20,071 bases of DNA from Reticulitermes lucifugus. Lineage: Eukaryota; Arthropoda; Insecta; Blattodea; Rhinotermitidae. The stretch is taken from positions 1-20,071 of the forward strand of contig JAKCWW010008137.1 in assembly GCA_026260175.1 (NCBI GenBank). Direction: 5' to 3'. The notes under the pieces are model-generated. The model had not been told where the DNA came from and searched no databases. It saw nothing but the letters and a program-made list of their open reading frames with translations. Below, piece by piece: positions 9,783-20,012 of the stretch; position 1 is the stretch's first letter; the number at the start of each line of letters is the position of its first letter. A program made the translations under genes and the position numbers.

Positions 9783-9972
9783 TATTTATTTTTGAAAACT
9801 TTATTCTATTTTCACCGTGCATTTTTCGAGTATAGACAATGTTTTCACCAACTAAATGCACTTGTTATAAAAACACTAAAATATTTTTTTTTATCAAACA
9901 GTTTTAGAATATTTTAGTGTTTTTATAACAATTGCATTTAGTTGGTGAAAACATTGTCTATTTATTTTTGAA
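9783..9972 (+). mobile_element. Foldback element F1 with 54-bp near-perfect inverted arms
   Basis: Arm 1 (9832-9885) and arm 2 (9908-9961) are reverse complements at 53 of 54 positions, separated by a 22-nt loop. Left of arm 1 is a 35-nt unpaired tail (9797-9831) that includes CACCGTGCA (9813-9821). A perfect 14-bp direct repeat, TATTTATTTTTGAA, bounds the unit (9783-9796 and 9959-9972), overlapping arm 2 by 3 nt. The tail motif and the arm block ACCAACTAAATGCAC (9847-9861) recur in the element at 18633-18815. Such a palindrome would fold into one long hairpin if transcribed. It encodes no protein. Confidence 0.82.
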
Positions 9973-11412
9973 TTTGACAGTAAACAACTAAACTAATTAT
10001 TTTTAGTTCTTCTCTGTAAGTTAAAAATAATTGTCTATTCAGGAATTCTCAGATTCTTGTTAGATCCGAACTTTCACTATCGTGATTAGAGGAGCCTGCC
10101 ATTAGCACCTGTTCTGGGTCAAATGCATCCAGGTTACACCGTCACACTATATTTTTATAATATAAATTTCATTATTGTCCTCCCGTTTAGGTCTGCGCCT
10201 TCGAACTGAGGATTTATTTCAGATTTGTCAACAGAATCTTTTATGAATTTCTCGTCTTCCCTTTCAAGATAGACACCTCATCCACCCATCATCGATTACT
10301 TTATTATCATAACAATATTTGCTGAAGAATACTAAGTATAAACTCGTATTTCTATAAAGTAGGAACAAACTTCACATGAATGAAAAGCAAGGTTCGCTTT
10401 ATTTTCTAAACTTTAACGCTTTAGGTAACAAGGGAAAGACAGAAGATAATGAACTGTATTACAGAAATATCCATGGAATAAAATCTGCCCTTAATTTCTG
10501 TGTGAATGAACTTTGATTTTTTACTGTCGTTTAGAAACACCTAAAGTCGGCCCTATATGCTGTTTGGTATAGATCCTTCAATGGTATTTGAAACAATGTC
10601 TTCAGTTTATGCATTCGCACCGGAAATATTTATTATAAAATGTAATACCATGGGATAAAACAATATTTTGAAACAGATTGTTCTACAAGAAAGAAATATT
10701 CAACGTATCGTCGGATGTCTAAAGAAATCTGGGATTGTGAGTAAATATTTATACGTATATTCTCCGAGATATCTCTTACGCAAATTTCATAGTTTAAACT
10801 AATTTGATTTAGCTGTGTTCAGAGTCAGTGTAAGTTAATTGTCTTGTAGTCTAACTTCAGCCTGCTAGTTTAACTGTATAATTTCCTGTTGCATTTCTTT
10901 TTCCGTTGAAAACAAGTTTTCTTGACTTGGACCGGAAATCTTTAGACTGCGTTTCATAGACAACCTTTGTTTAAACGTTGTTCATATTGGACTCGCACGT
11001 TTATTCCTGATCTTTTTTGTAAACATTTTACTTACTTGACCTTTATGAATGTTCTTTTTCCACGCATTTAAAATATTACTGCCGAAGAAGAAAACAAAAG
11101 AGGGTTTCGTAACTCATCTTACACGTCCGACATAAGTATAAATATATCCGAAACTTAGAGTTTTCAATAATCTGTGACGAAATACAAAGTCCAAAATAAC
11201 GTTCTTGTGTTACACTAAGGTCAAAATACTTCATGTATTTTGCTTGTTTACATCTTGAGGAAGTGGGCTGTGTTGCCGATGTTGTATGTTAACTTGCTGC
11301 CTCCATTTTCAAGGCCGAGTGGTTAGGATAGAATATCTTCACACTAGCCACTTGTACCTTATCCTGGCAAAACAGTCCATTTTTACAAGATGCGAACATT
11401 TCGTAACAAGGA
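9973..11412. other. Non-coding stretch, nothing recognised
   Basis: AT-rich sequence with no open frame of 60 codons or more. A lone tRNA box A-like GGCCGAGTGGTTAGG near 11313-11327 has no matching box B downstream. Confidence 0.5.
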
Positions 11413-11449
11413 AGCTATTTAAACTTTAAATTTAGTACAATAAATTTAA

Positions 11450-11492
11450 CACGAAAGAAAAAAGAAAGATAGAAAGAAGATAGAAAAAAAAG
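11450..11492 (+). repeat. Purine-rich low-complexity tract
   Basis: A run of GAAA, GATA and AAAGAA units with almost no pyrimidine apart from isolated T. It is low-complexity sequence with no evident function. Confidence 0.65.
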
Positions 11493-11610
11493 CCTTCCCC
11501 ATAGCCTGAATACACAATATATTACTGTGGTCCGCTCTGCAACGTGTGCCGAGAATTCCGTTGCTATATATTCAGAAGCATCGTCTCTCGTATGTGCGTG
11601 AACCCCACAG

Positions 11611-11636
11611 GATGGATACATATGATGGATACATAT
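11611..11636 (+). repeat. 13-bp perfect tandem duplication
   Basis: GATGGATACATAT occurs at 11611-11623 and again at 11624-11636, followed by a further GAT. It lies in a stretch that is open on the minus strand in two frames (11415-11678 and 11564-11755), but neither frame has a recognisable product. Confidence 0.85.
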
Positions 11637-11639
11637 GAT

Positions 11640-13349
11640 CCCAGAGAAGAAGAGAACGAAGGTGAATAGAATGTCCAAATCAGTAACATTTTGCAGCGAC
11701 CACGAGGGAACACAGAGTTATATAATATACCACCTACAGGATGAGGTAAACGCACTATTTGTCATTGCCCATTGTTATTTTTGACATACGCTTGCATATG
11801 CTCCGTACATCCTCCTGCGGTTTCCGCACTGTTAAACTCGGTCTCATTTTAAAATATTCACATATGTTGTGTCAGTGGAGAAAACCCGGTTATTTTATTG
11901 ACGTGATAGAAATCGGCCTTTAGCCACTTCTTCTTCTCCTTAGTACACTTTCTTTATACTAATCGCATAAAATGGGCTTATAATGAGGATGCCGTTGTCA
12001 GTTCTTCAGTATGTTTGATCTCCGAAGCTACTTAGAATACAGGAATTCGTGATGTTAGAATATTGCAGTATTTACATTAACAGATTTCGAGAGTCTTAAA
12101 TTCCAGTTGGTGTCGGTTAAATATAAAACAGACAGTTAAGAGTGCACAAAGATTTCGTCACACAAAACAATCTGCACAACACACAACACACGAATCATTA
12201 AGAATCACAACTCTTATTTGGTAAACTCTTTGTGTGACAAATACATAAAGCAATAGAAGGATAAATAATGCTACAGCAACGTGAATAATTTTTTAAATAC
12301 ATACGAATACTTCTATGTGTGTGACGTAACGGAGCCATGTTTCAGTGTTCATCGTTGATTTATTTCCTTTACAACAGAGCACAATATATTCCACATATAA
12401 TGGTAATGCAATTAGACAGTAAGATAAAACAAAGCAACGATATTCACAGTGAGTTAGTTAGGAGCTGTATATACATTTAAAGCATAGCTCATCGTCAACT
12501 TTCTTGCTTCTGCCTGAGAAAAATCACATATCTATCAAAGACACTAATTTAAAAGTTGAATATAAATGGGTAATGGCACAATTCAACATGTACTGACAGC
12601 ACACCTACATGATAACCCTTACCGCATCAGTGCGATCTGCACGATAATTTAACATGTCGGGATCAACTAAAAGTTAAAAGGTTTCTTCCTTTTCTTCCAG
12701 CTATTCCTGATAATTTTCTAGTACAATACAAATTCTCGTAAGTCCTTCCGGAGGAATATACTTTCACCATTTAAAGAATAAGCTTAATCTAGAAATATTT
12801 AAATAGTTTGTAGATCATACAGTGTATAATACATTGGTGCATTTAACAGTATAAATTATAAAAGAGAAGTCAAAATTCATGACCTTCAATTTACTTAAAA
12901 TATAACTTCAAATATTTATCAGACTGCTAGGAGTCACTTCCCAAAGACAGTATTTGTCATACTGCATGTTGTGAGTGTCAACTTGAAGACGAACGAGCAC
13001 CTTCCTCTATAGTGTGTGACACAGCCTTCGGTAGCAAGCATTAGCTTCAGGCGGAGTGCCGATTTAAATATCAGACCCTTGGTAATTTGTTATTGTTAAA
13101 TTAATTTGCTGTTTACGTAGGAATATTTAGAGTCACTAGTAAATTAAAATCATGTGAAGTATAGATTTCCTGAAGCAGTGTCTCTCTTTTGGTTATATTT
13201 CTGACTCATTCTTAGTTTATGGCGCTAAGAATTAACACCTGATATTGTTGCAGAGTGTCAAAAGAAGACGGCGATGGATGATGAGTTGGAAAATATGTAG
13301 AAGTGAAATTTACTTCCCAAAATTTACCTGCGTGAATTTAGGAAGAAAC
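11640..13349. other. Non-coding stretch, nothing recognised
   Basis: AT-rich DNA, mostly closed in all frames. A weak inverted repeat (GTCACACAAA at 12157-12166 and its complement at 12229-12238) and CA-rich sequence near 12170-12195 are the only structures I saw. No gene or element end was recognised. Confidence 0.5.
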
Positions 13350-13632
13350 CTCGAAGACAGGGCCGGCCCGAGACTTATAAATGCCCCGGGCAGGTTCATA
13401 ATTTGGCCCCCATTAAAACCGATATTCTTTAAAAGTTTTCGGCCTAGGAGCGGGCTGTAGAAGTTTTTGAAGGTGCTTGCAAAATTTGCGGATAATATTT
13501 GGAGACGTTCTTTCGCGTGTGGAAAACTGTGTTCACTAGCAACGTATTTCCAATTATTCCAGTGACATCTTACCGCCCCTTATAGGTTGGCGCCCTGGGT
13601 GGCCATTCCCTTAGTCCGGTCTTGCTTGAAGA
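13350..13632. mobile_element. Non-autonomous hAT-like DNA transposon relic (MITE)
   Basis: The element body is 13358-13624 (267 bp). It starts CAGGGCCGGCCCG and ends CGGTCTTG, whose reverse complement (CAAGACCGGACTA) matches the start at 8 of 13 positions, so the terminal inverted repeats are decayed. It is flanked by CTCGAAGA (13350-13357) and CTTGAAGA (13625-13632), an 8-bp duplication with one mismatch, the size typical of hAT insertions. CAGGGCCGG-type termini are common in hAT elements. GC-rich subterminal blocks (GCCCCGGGC, GGCGCCCTGGG) set it apart from the AT-rich surroundings. No transposase is encoded, so movement would need an enzyme supplied from elsewhere. Confidence 0.78.
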
Positions 13633-13805
13633 TTTCGTTAAGCATATCTAGCCTCTGGGCTGAAATTTAAAGCTAAGATTTCAGATTAAGGAACACTTTT
13701 AGCAGCATCTTAAAAAAATAGCTCTAAAATGTGATCCACATTTAAAATATTTAAGATAGATCCAAATAACAAGATTATGTGACAGACGAATCTTGCTGTA
13801 CTAGA

Positions 13806-14075
13806 GGCAAAAAAGGTAAAACTGCCCCTATAAACGTCATGAAGGCATATAAAGAGTGTGGGAGTATAAATTTGATAATTCGGAACTTGGGCACTAGTTA
13901 TAGGTAACTTGTTAACGTCTTGTCCCAGCCGCTGTACCCGGCGGAAAGATTCCCCGGTACTAGTAGAGTAGGAGACTGGTCGGGCTCTAGAGGCGGTCTG
14001 GAGTCCTACCGGGATTCGAAACCCGTGACCTCCCAGCACGTAGCCTAGTCACCATACCGACCGCGCTCTCCCAGG
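13806..14075 (-). mobile_element. tRNA-derived SINE, family 2 copy 2
   Basis: On the minus strand the head begins near 14075 with GAGCGCGGTCGGTATGG and has a box B, GGGTTTCGAATCCC (14011-14024, one extra T). The body follows and ends in a tail with CTAGTGCCCAAG, then ATATGCCTTCATGACG, then TTTTACCTTTTTTGCC (13806-13880). The tail matches that of the 2283-2582 copy (CTAGTACCGAG, ATATGCCTTCGTAAC, CACCTTTACC). The central part differs from the other copies, so it may be a subfamily with a different tRNA head joined to a shared tail. No target-site duplication was seen. Confidence 0.78.
14011..14066 (-). promoter_or_regulatory. Internal Pol III promoter remnant of SINE copy 2
   Basis: The box A region (14052-14066) reads GCGCGGTCGGTATGG on the minus strand and box B (14011-14024) reads GGGTTTCGAATCCC. 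The single-base insertion in box B probably weakens it. The layout is that of a tRNA-type promoter. Confidence 0.55.
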
Positions 14076-15189
14076 GCACGTTTCTTTTCCACAGCAGTGA
14101 ATTTCTCGGTCAGCCATGTAACTGGTCAAGAAATATAATGTAACATACATAGGTCACGTTCGAATCTGAGAAAATGTCTGTACGTGTCTCTAGTAAGAAT
14201 GTGGCATTCAGTCTGCAATCCCATAAAGTTGAATGCAGCAGGCAGAAGGATACCTCATGCAGACAGGCTTCAATTATGTCTCGTATTGAGCGGATGAAAT
14301 GTCAACAGACCAGCTGTGACCTCTCTCTCTTGGACAACCAATATATCCGCTTCTAATCCACCATATCGAATACAGTTATTAAGTGCGAAATATATAACAA
14401 TTAAAGTACTTATACTGTGGTATACTTCCGGAGGGTTGGGTTAGGGGTTTGATCTTCCCATGGGTATGTGGTGGAGAAAGAGGGGGTCAGAATTGTGGCG
14501 CTACTATCCGATAGGCAGTCTAAAATCTAATTATGTCTGAATTAATGAATATTTGATGTATTTTAATTTCAGAATACATTTATTAGCCACAGCGCGAAAC
14601 ATCAGAATAGAAAGAGACGGGTCTAGCGCAGGAGGGGAAAAAGGATGGCTCTCGGTTGCTTTTGCAATGGATATAACTCTCCCTTTGCAGCTATACTTTC
14701 TCCTCTATCTCCATTTTAATTTCCTAGCCGTGGAGAAGGCCTCTAGTGTTTCAAACTGTTATTTTATGGGAATGAATGTGAAGGGGTGTAGGGGTAAATT
14801 TATATTCACTTTCTTAATGACCGCAGGCTTTTGAGTGCGAGAGCTGAGGAGGGAAATGGCTGCAGTATCTTTCTGTGTAGAGCGCCACATACCACAAGGT
14901 TCCTTATCTCTGGACTTCCTCGCAGGACGTCCCGGAAGTATGCACGAGCATTGGCGGCTGCGCGATCTGAGTTAGAGTAGGGGAGAATGTATTAGTGGAG
15001 GAAATATTGATAAACGTTTGGAATTACATCCGTACGGACAAAGACTGCTATTCTAATTTCGTTACAGTACGGCTAAATTGAGGCTATATTTCCCCTTTTA
15101 GTTTACATACTTTACATAAAGCATGGGAAACACTTGCCGTCTCTATAAAGTGCTTTATTATAAAGAATCAGACCTCATATCTTATCACA
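14076..15189. other. Non-coding stretch with a GC-richer patch, no gene recognised
   Basis: The segment 14490-14990 is less AT-rich than its surroundings. It is bounded by TGTGGCGCT (14494-14502) and the inverted AGCGCCACA (14881-14889). A 93-codon plus frame (14553-14834) lies inside but shows no recognisable domain. A transposon remnant is possible, but nine paired bases are too few to claim it. Confidence 0.4.
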
Positions 15190-15510
15190 AATCGTAAAGG
15201 CAATGTTATCGTTATGCAGGCTACAAAGACATATGCGAGCGTGGAGGTATAGCTACAGTCATTCTTATAATCTGCTCTAGATGGAGGTGAGTGATCAGCC
15301 TCACCCCTTGTCCGCTTTATGCCCAGAAAAAGTTTAAACTTTACCCAATACATAGATAGCTTAGAGGGTTCCAGATCCAGTCTGGACGCTTTTGTGAACA
15401 GAAAAATCTCTTTCTTCTCTTGGAAATCGAATCAAGATTCCTGATTTTGAACTCGTACTCTTGTCACTGTAAGACAAAGTCAAACTGTCTCTTGTTAGCT
15501 AGGCTCATAG
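15190..15510 (-). mobile_element. Diverged tRNA-derived SINE, family 2 copy 3
   Basis: On the minus strand a decayed tRNA-like head (about 15500 to 15422) ends in the box B-like TTGATTCGATTTCC. The central block contains GCGTCCAGACTGG (15377-15389), which is identical over 13 bp in copy 4. The tail contains CATATGTCTTTGTAGCCTGC and CCTTTACG. The tail region (15192-15300) aligns with 2296-2400 along its length, including GCAGG(C/T)TAC(A/G)AAG, CATATG and TCATTCTTA. The open frames on both strands here (15168-15353, 15420-15644) are by-products of the repeat. No clean target-site duplication was found. Confidence 0.75.
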
Positions 15511-16612
15511 TGTCAGCAAAGGTGTTTGTGAGACAACAATGCACAAAACCTAGGCAGGGGAACACGCCTTCGAATTACACAGTCTTACTGGGAAGTTATT
15601 TCTTTAACACAGACGTACCGTTGTGTGTATTATACTATAACTGAGTACAAAATTATCCTCAACATAACTATTTATATTTTTAGTAATATTTCGACCAAAG
15701 AATAAACATGACCAACGATTGGTTGAAATATGTAGCAATGTAATTTTATATAAATAAAAACCAATAAATAATCATGTTAATGGTAATTGTATACTCAATT
15801 ACAGGAAAGTTATTTTTCTCGATTTATATGCATACAGTAGAAAAAAACATGAATTAGAATATACAAGAAGACGTAACACGCAAACCGAATTAACCTGAGA
15901 TCTAGCAATGACTGTTGTCTCATGAATAAATTGCAAAGCGTTTTCCATGAAGTCGACATCAAATATTCTATTGGAAATAGAAGTAAGAGAAAAACACAAA
16001 TAATTGGTGCAGAATACTCAACTTGAATAATACACATACAGTACGTTGGGATAGATTTAACAACATTATCGGTAGTGCAGACCATACGGTATGCCTGATA
16101 TAACGTAATTTCTTACATGGGTCTTGAATTTAATATTTCTGTTAAAATAATTTTTACATTTGTGGAAGAAATAACGACTGACCGTGAACAAAATAAGTGC
16201 ACAATATTTTAATTAAATATTGGGAAATATAAAGAGAAAGAAATCGATAAAGAAAATAAAAATGATTCCTGATCTAACGACTGCAAATAGCACTAGCGTG
16301 TACTGGTAAATTAAACTAAAATATTAGGTACGTGGGTCAGAGGTCCAGAAGTTAAAATTTCCTTATTAGAGCTGCAGTATTTGCATTTGCCTCTGCAGTT
16401 ACAGTACTTTTTATGCAATAGATACGTGAAATCAGACAATATTAGTACAATACTTGACAACCAGCGCTGTTCAAACCGAATTATTTTTGTAACCGAATTT
16501 TTCAACTTTTGTTTCCTAGGGTATCTGTGAAATAATGACTGATGGGAAATAATTGCTGGAAAAAAAGCCCTCCACTATCAGCCTTTACAACATAATAAAG
16601 TGCATATTTCAT
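15511..16612. other. Non-coding stretch with one small inverted repeat
   Basis: AT-rich. ATATTTCGACCAA (15686-15698) and TTGGTTGAAATAT (15719-15731) pair at 12 of 13 positions around a 20-nt loop. The overlapping minus-strand frames at 15799-16085 are Cys, Ile and Leu rich but match nothing I recognise; chance open frames are likely. Confidence 0.45.
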
Positions 16613-16916
16613 TTAATTAACTAATGTAGTTATTTCTCCCGCTGGATCTATTCGAATAGCCATACAAACACCCCAGCCAGATCGATAGGTACACGTGGAA
16701 AGTACGTTAAATGTTAGCGTTCTCTGCATCATTCCACATTCTGGCGAAATTGAATCCCGTGTGGAGCGTAGCTGTGTCCCTTCATCAGAAATGCTTACAA
16801 CAACTGAGAAAATGTCAGCAGAGCTTGAGACTTCTGCTGCATTGGCTCTATTACTGTTGGCAGATTTTACATTCCTAAACAACTTCAAAAAAACACTGAA
16901 AATTCGAGTATTTTAA
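16613..16916. other. Patch open on both strands, identity unknown
   Basis: A 91-codon minus frame (16613-16888) overlaps a 73-codon plus frame (16695-16916) in a locally GC-richer patch. The minus translation ends with TYRSGWGVCMAIRIDPAGE and the stretch before it is Ser rich. I recognise no domain and see no splice sites that would make it a clear exon. It may be a repeat fragment, or an exon of an unknown gene; neither can be decided from the sequence alone. Confidence 0.25.
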
Positions 16917-17344
16917 ATGCTCTTCTTTGTTTTACACTTTTCAAATTATAAGATTTCTGAGTTTAGTAACAGAATTGCGAAAGTCATAATTTATAACTCG
17001 TAATTTTCGAGATATCGTGGACAAGGAGGTTTAAAGTCGCTCTTTCTCGAATGTTATGTTTAGATCCCCAGTTGTTTCGTTTAACTCAGCTCGTACCTCA
17101 CAGAATAAATCATGCCTCATAAAATCATAAATGTATATAGGTCTTTATGTAAATTTTTCTTTATTTATGCCCAACTTTAACTAATATCGATATATGTTGA
17201 CAGATATTTCTAAAAATTCCAAATATGGAATATCACGAAAGTCCTTCCTGCAGTCGCCCTTTTACACGCAACCGGCAGATGGACGGACATGATGAGGTCA
17301 GTTCTTCGTCGCAACTCTTTGCTGACATGCCTACAAAATCCTGA
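16917..17344. other. Non-coding stretch, nothing recognised
   Basis: AT-rich sequence with no open frame of 60 codons, no clear repeat and no element terminus. Confidence 0.5.
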
Positions 17345-17645
17345 AAATTGACACTACAGCCCGATACAAGCTTTGGCTTCTTTAGCGAGATACAGCTCAA
17401 TTTCTCTTAACCTCGGTACTGAATGGAATTTACTGGTTTCTGTCACTTCCTGGTTTCTATATTTCAGTGAAAAGAGCCCCCATTATGAGCTGGATAGGAA
17501 GCTGTTTGGGTCTTGTAGCCAGTCTGGACGCAGTGGCGAAGAGACGAATCTCCTCATTCCCTACAGAGCTCCTTATCGCGGGTTTACTACTTGCAGAAAA
17601 GACCGATATAGCGCCACGCTCGCTAAAGGCCCATGAAAGTCTGTG
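17345..17645 (-). mobile_element. Diverged tRNA-derived SINE, family 2 copy 4
   Basis: Three blocks in the right order match other copies. AACCTCGGTACTGAATGG (17409-17426) parallels AATCTCGGTACTAGGTAG in copy 1. GGATAGGAAGCTGTTTGGG parallels GAATAGGAGGCTGCTTGAG in copy 1. CCAGTCTGGACGC (17519-17531) is identical to copy 3. By analogy the tRNA-like head lies at about 17550-17640 on the minus strand, but its boxes have decayed. The plus-strand open frames at 17373-17636 and 17467-17763 are by-products of this repeat. Their SLDAVAKRRISSFP stretch resembles, from memory, repeat-derived peptides common in cockroach gene predictions. Confidence 0.7.
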
Positions 17646-18346
17646 GAAAGAAATTCCCTACTACACTGTATTCCGATTTACTGACACCTTTGAATATCAT
17701 ACTGCCGTGAACTTAAGGCCAACAACAGCGGTGAAAAAACAGTGGGTCTGTAACAGGGTTTGACTGTGCAAACAACATTAAGCCTGAGAGTTGATTATAT
17801 AAGGTATGAAGAAGTAAACGACTTAAAATTCGAATCAGATATCTGAAAATTCATTGTTGATGAAGTATGAGTACGTCACCTTAGAGTAAGAACCTTTTCA
17901 CAAATCACGTATATATCTTTAGTTCAATCTGCATAACAAAACACAAAGTCACTATGCTCCCTTCCTTTCTGGAAGGCGATAGTAAGATCTTAATTATGTC
18001 AATGCTAAAACCAAATGCGTAAATTCAACAGCTTTCCTGTAAGGAATATCACGATGACATCTTTACAAAATTCAGGTCAAATGAGTTAATTCCGTAATAA
18101 ATAGTCTGAAATGCTTCTGTATGATCTTTGCAGCGGAATGAACTGAATAATGGAGAAGAATAAACCCTTTGGAAATACGGGAAATTTCGAGTAATTTGGA
18201 ACGTCTTTTAAGAAAACAAAACTATACTCGTGTAGAACACAGAAGCACGTAAAATGGCAGAATTGTTGCTAAATTTTAGTAGAAAATTTTATGTCTTAAG
18301 ATTCCTTATAGAGGAATTCAAAGCTTATGACACTCCACAGAAAATA
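17646..18346. other. Non-coding stretch, nothing recognised
   Basis: AT-rich sequence. The only open frame, 18254-18436, runs through the hairpin described next and encodes nothing I recognise. Confidence 0.5.
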
Positions 18347-18392
18347 ACGTTTCGTGCCACACAAAACGTTTGTTTTGTGTGGTACGAAACGT
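18347..18392 (+). repeat. 21-bp near-perfect hairpin with a 4-nt loop
   Basis: ACGTTTCGTGCCACACAAAAC (18347-18367) pairs with 18372-18392 at 20 of 21 positions around the loop GTTT. The right arm ends CGAAACGTCG, like the end of the CTGANGA...CCGAAACGTCGG motif at 4589-4626, so this may be two inverted ends of a related element. It is not followed by a T run, so it is not a terminator. If transcribed it would form a stable short stem, but nothing shows that it is. Confidence 0.85.
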
Positions 18393-18632
18393 CGTCCGTT
18401 ACTCTAAGAGAAGAAAATACACTGAAGGTGTTTTGAGGGCAGGATGACTGGAATATTCTTATCTGGGAAAGAGAATGTGACTTAAGTTTGCATAGAACTG
18501 CACGAAGAATTTTTTAATGCGTGCTTTTCAAAAGATATCATTAGTATTTTAAAATCAACGGGAATAATTCGTTGGGACGTGTGACGCATTAGATAGACCA
18601 TCAAATTAAACTTTTTGTTTGGAATTGGAAGT

Positions 18633-18815
18633 GACACTTTGCGGATCTTTATATTATATACACCGTGCACCTCGTCACAATCTTCATAACAACCAACAAA
18701 TGCACTAGATAGAATACAAATATAATATATATTATAGACCTAACGGTCTTCAGTATACATTACATATGTATTCTATCTAGTTTATTGGTTGGTTGTTATG
18801 GAGACACTTTGTGGA
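18633..18815 (+). mobile_element. Foldback element F2, same family as the element at 9783-9972
   Basis: Arms at 18686-18717 and 18768-18799 pair at 29 of 32 positions around a 50-nt loop. The loop contains TATAATATATATTATA and a perfect AGACC-TAAC-GGTCT mini-hairpin. The left tail (18646-18685) contains CACCGTGCA (18661-18669), and arm 1 contains ACCAACAAATGCAC (18692-18705); both are shared with F1. Imperfect direct repeats GACACTTTGCGGA (18633-18645) and GACACTTTGTGGA (18803-18815) flank the unit and are candidate target-site duplications. As in F1, the unpaired tail is on the left only. The arms have diverged more than those of F1, so this copy is probably older. Confidence 0.75.
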
Positions 18816-19809
18816 ATTAGGCGTAAATTGGAGCATATATGAAGATGGATCATAAAGTGTTTATTAATGGATTTGACCTGAATTGAACTGGCTGCAAATA
18901 GGATTACTTTTGGTCTCTCATGAACACGGTATTGAACTCCTGAGTTTCATAAAGGACAGTAAATATTTTCGTTGTTTTTGCTACTGGCAGTTTCTTAACG
19001 AATATCGTAAAATGATATAAAATGTTAATTATGAATTTGTAACAAATTTTGTGAAGAAAACCGCAGCACTTCTACTTATAACCTGATTTATGAAGGGAAT
19101 TGGACAATATAGGTAGTAACAGAAACGATGCCCAAGAAATTTATTCGGCCATTTTGGTACTCGAGGGTTTGTAACACGTACAATTCTATTCCATTACCGA
19201 GTAACTTTCCAAGCTGACAGACCGACAGTGGTTTGTAGCCAACAAACTGAGAATTCCTAGCTTAGCAATCACGAGGAAAACACAAAAAACGAGGGCTGCT
19301 GGTAGAGCTATCATTGATAGATACAGTTCTTCAGTATTTGTGTTTCATATGTTGCTGGCCTTCATATCCAGCCCTGAGATAAAGCCACCACTCATATCCA
19401 TCCATCTTCTGTCACACAGCTCTCTTTACGTCTTAATTTCGTCCCTCACTACTTTTACTGTCTGTGTTATTTACCTCTCTTAGACTACGTTTTTAACAGC
19501 AGAGTTCCAAGTGTGCTTATATTCGTGTATCACGGCGTAGAAACGTCGAGACTTTAAAGACATGAGATTTTCAGACGGGAGGATAATATTAAAATGGATC
19601 TTCACGAAGTGTGATGGGGGGCATGGACTGGATTGATCTGCTTCAGGATAGGGACAGGTGGCGGACTCTTCTAAATGCTGTAATGAACCTTTGGGTTCCA
19701 TAAAATGCGGGGAATTTCTTGACTAGCTGACGACCTGTTAGCTTCTCAGGAAGGACTCTGCTCCTTGGAGATAATAAAATTCACTGACTGTCCTCCATTC
19801 GAATTAACG
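18816..19809. other. Non-coding stretch, nothing recognised
   Basis: Mostly AT-rich DNA with one 73-codon minus frame (19480-19701) that has no recognisable motif. No repeat or element terminus was identified. Confidence 0.5.
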
Positions 19810-19868
19810 GACTAACTGACTGAGACCGACTGGCTGACTGACTGACTAACTAACTAACTAACTAACTA
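19810..19868 (+). repeat. Tetranucleotide microsatellite (ACTG then ACTA units)
   Basis: An imperfect ACTG-type stretch (19810-19846) grades into about five perfect TAAC units (19847-19868). It is a simple-sequence repeat, likely length-polymorphic, without evident function. Confidence 0.9.
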
Positions 19869-20012
19869 AAGGTCGCAAAATGAACCCTCTGAAAGCTAAA
19901 CGACATTACTTTCCTATCCATTGCTTTCCGATTTACGAAAAAGCATTACTTTTAGGAAGGTTCACAGGCTTGGTTCTTCTGTCTTTCCCGTAAGAGCAAC
20001 ATGTACATGAAA

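Noticed and set aside
11313-11327. tRNA or SINE head from the box A-like GGCCGAGTGGTTAGG
   Set aside because: No box B follows at the required distance and no SINE body or tail is recognisable.
11415-11755. Overlapping minus-strand frames as a gene with a hydrophobic N-terminus
   Set aside because: The hydrophobic, Phe-rich stretches come from the AT-rich and purine-rich sequence on the plus strand, and there is no recognisable domain.
12157-12238. Inverted repeat GTCACACAAA
   Set aside because: Only 10 paired bases with a 62-nt loop, in CA-rich sequence where such matches arise easily.
17373-17763. Two overlapping plus-strand frames as a protein-coding exon
   Set aside because: They lie largely within the diverged SINE at 17345-17645, whose blocks match two other copies in the window.
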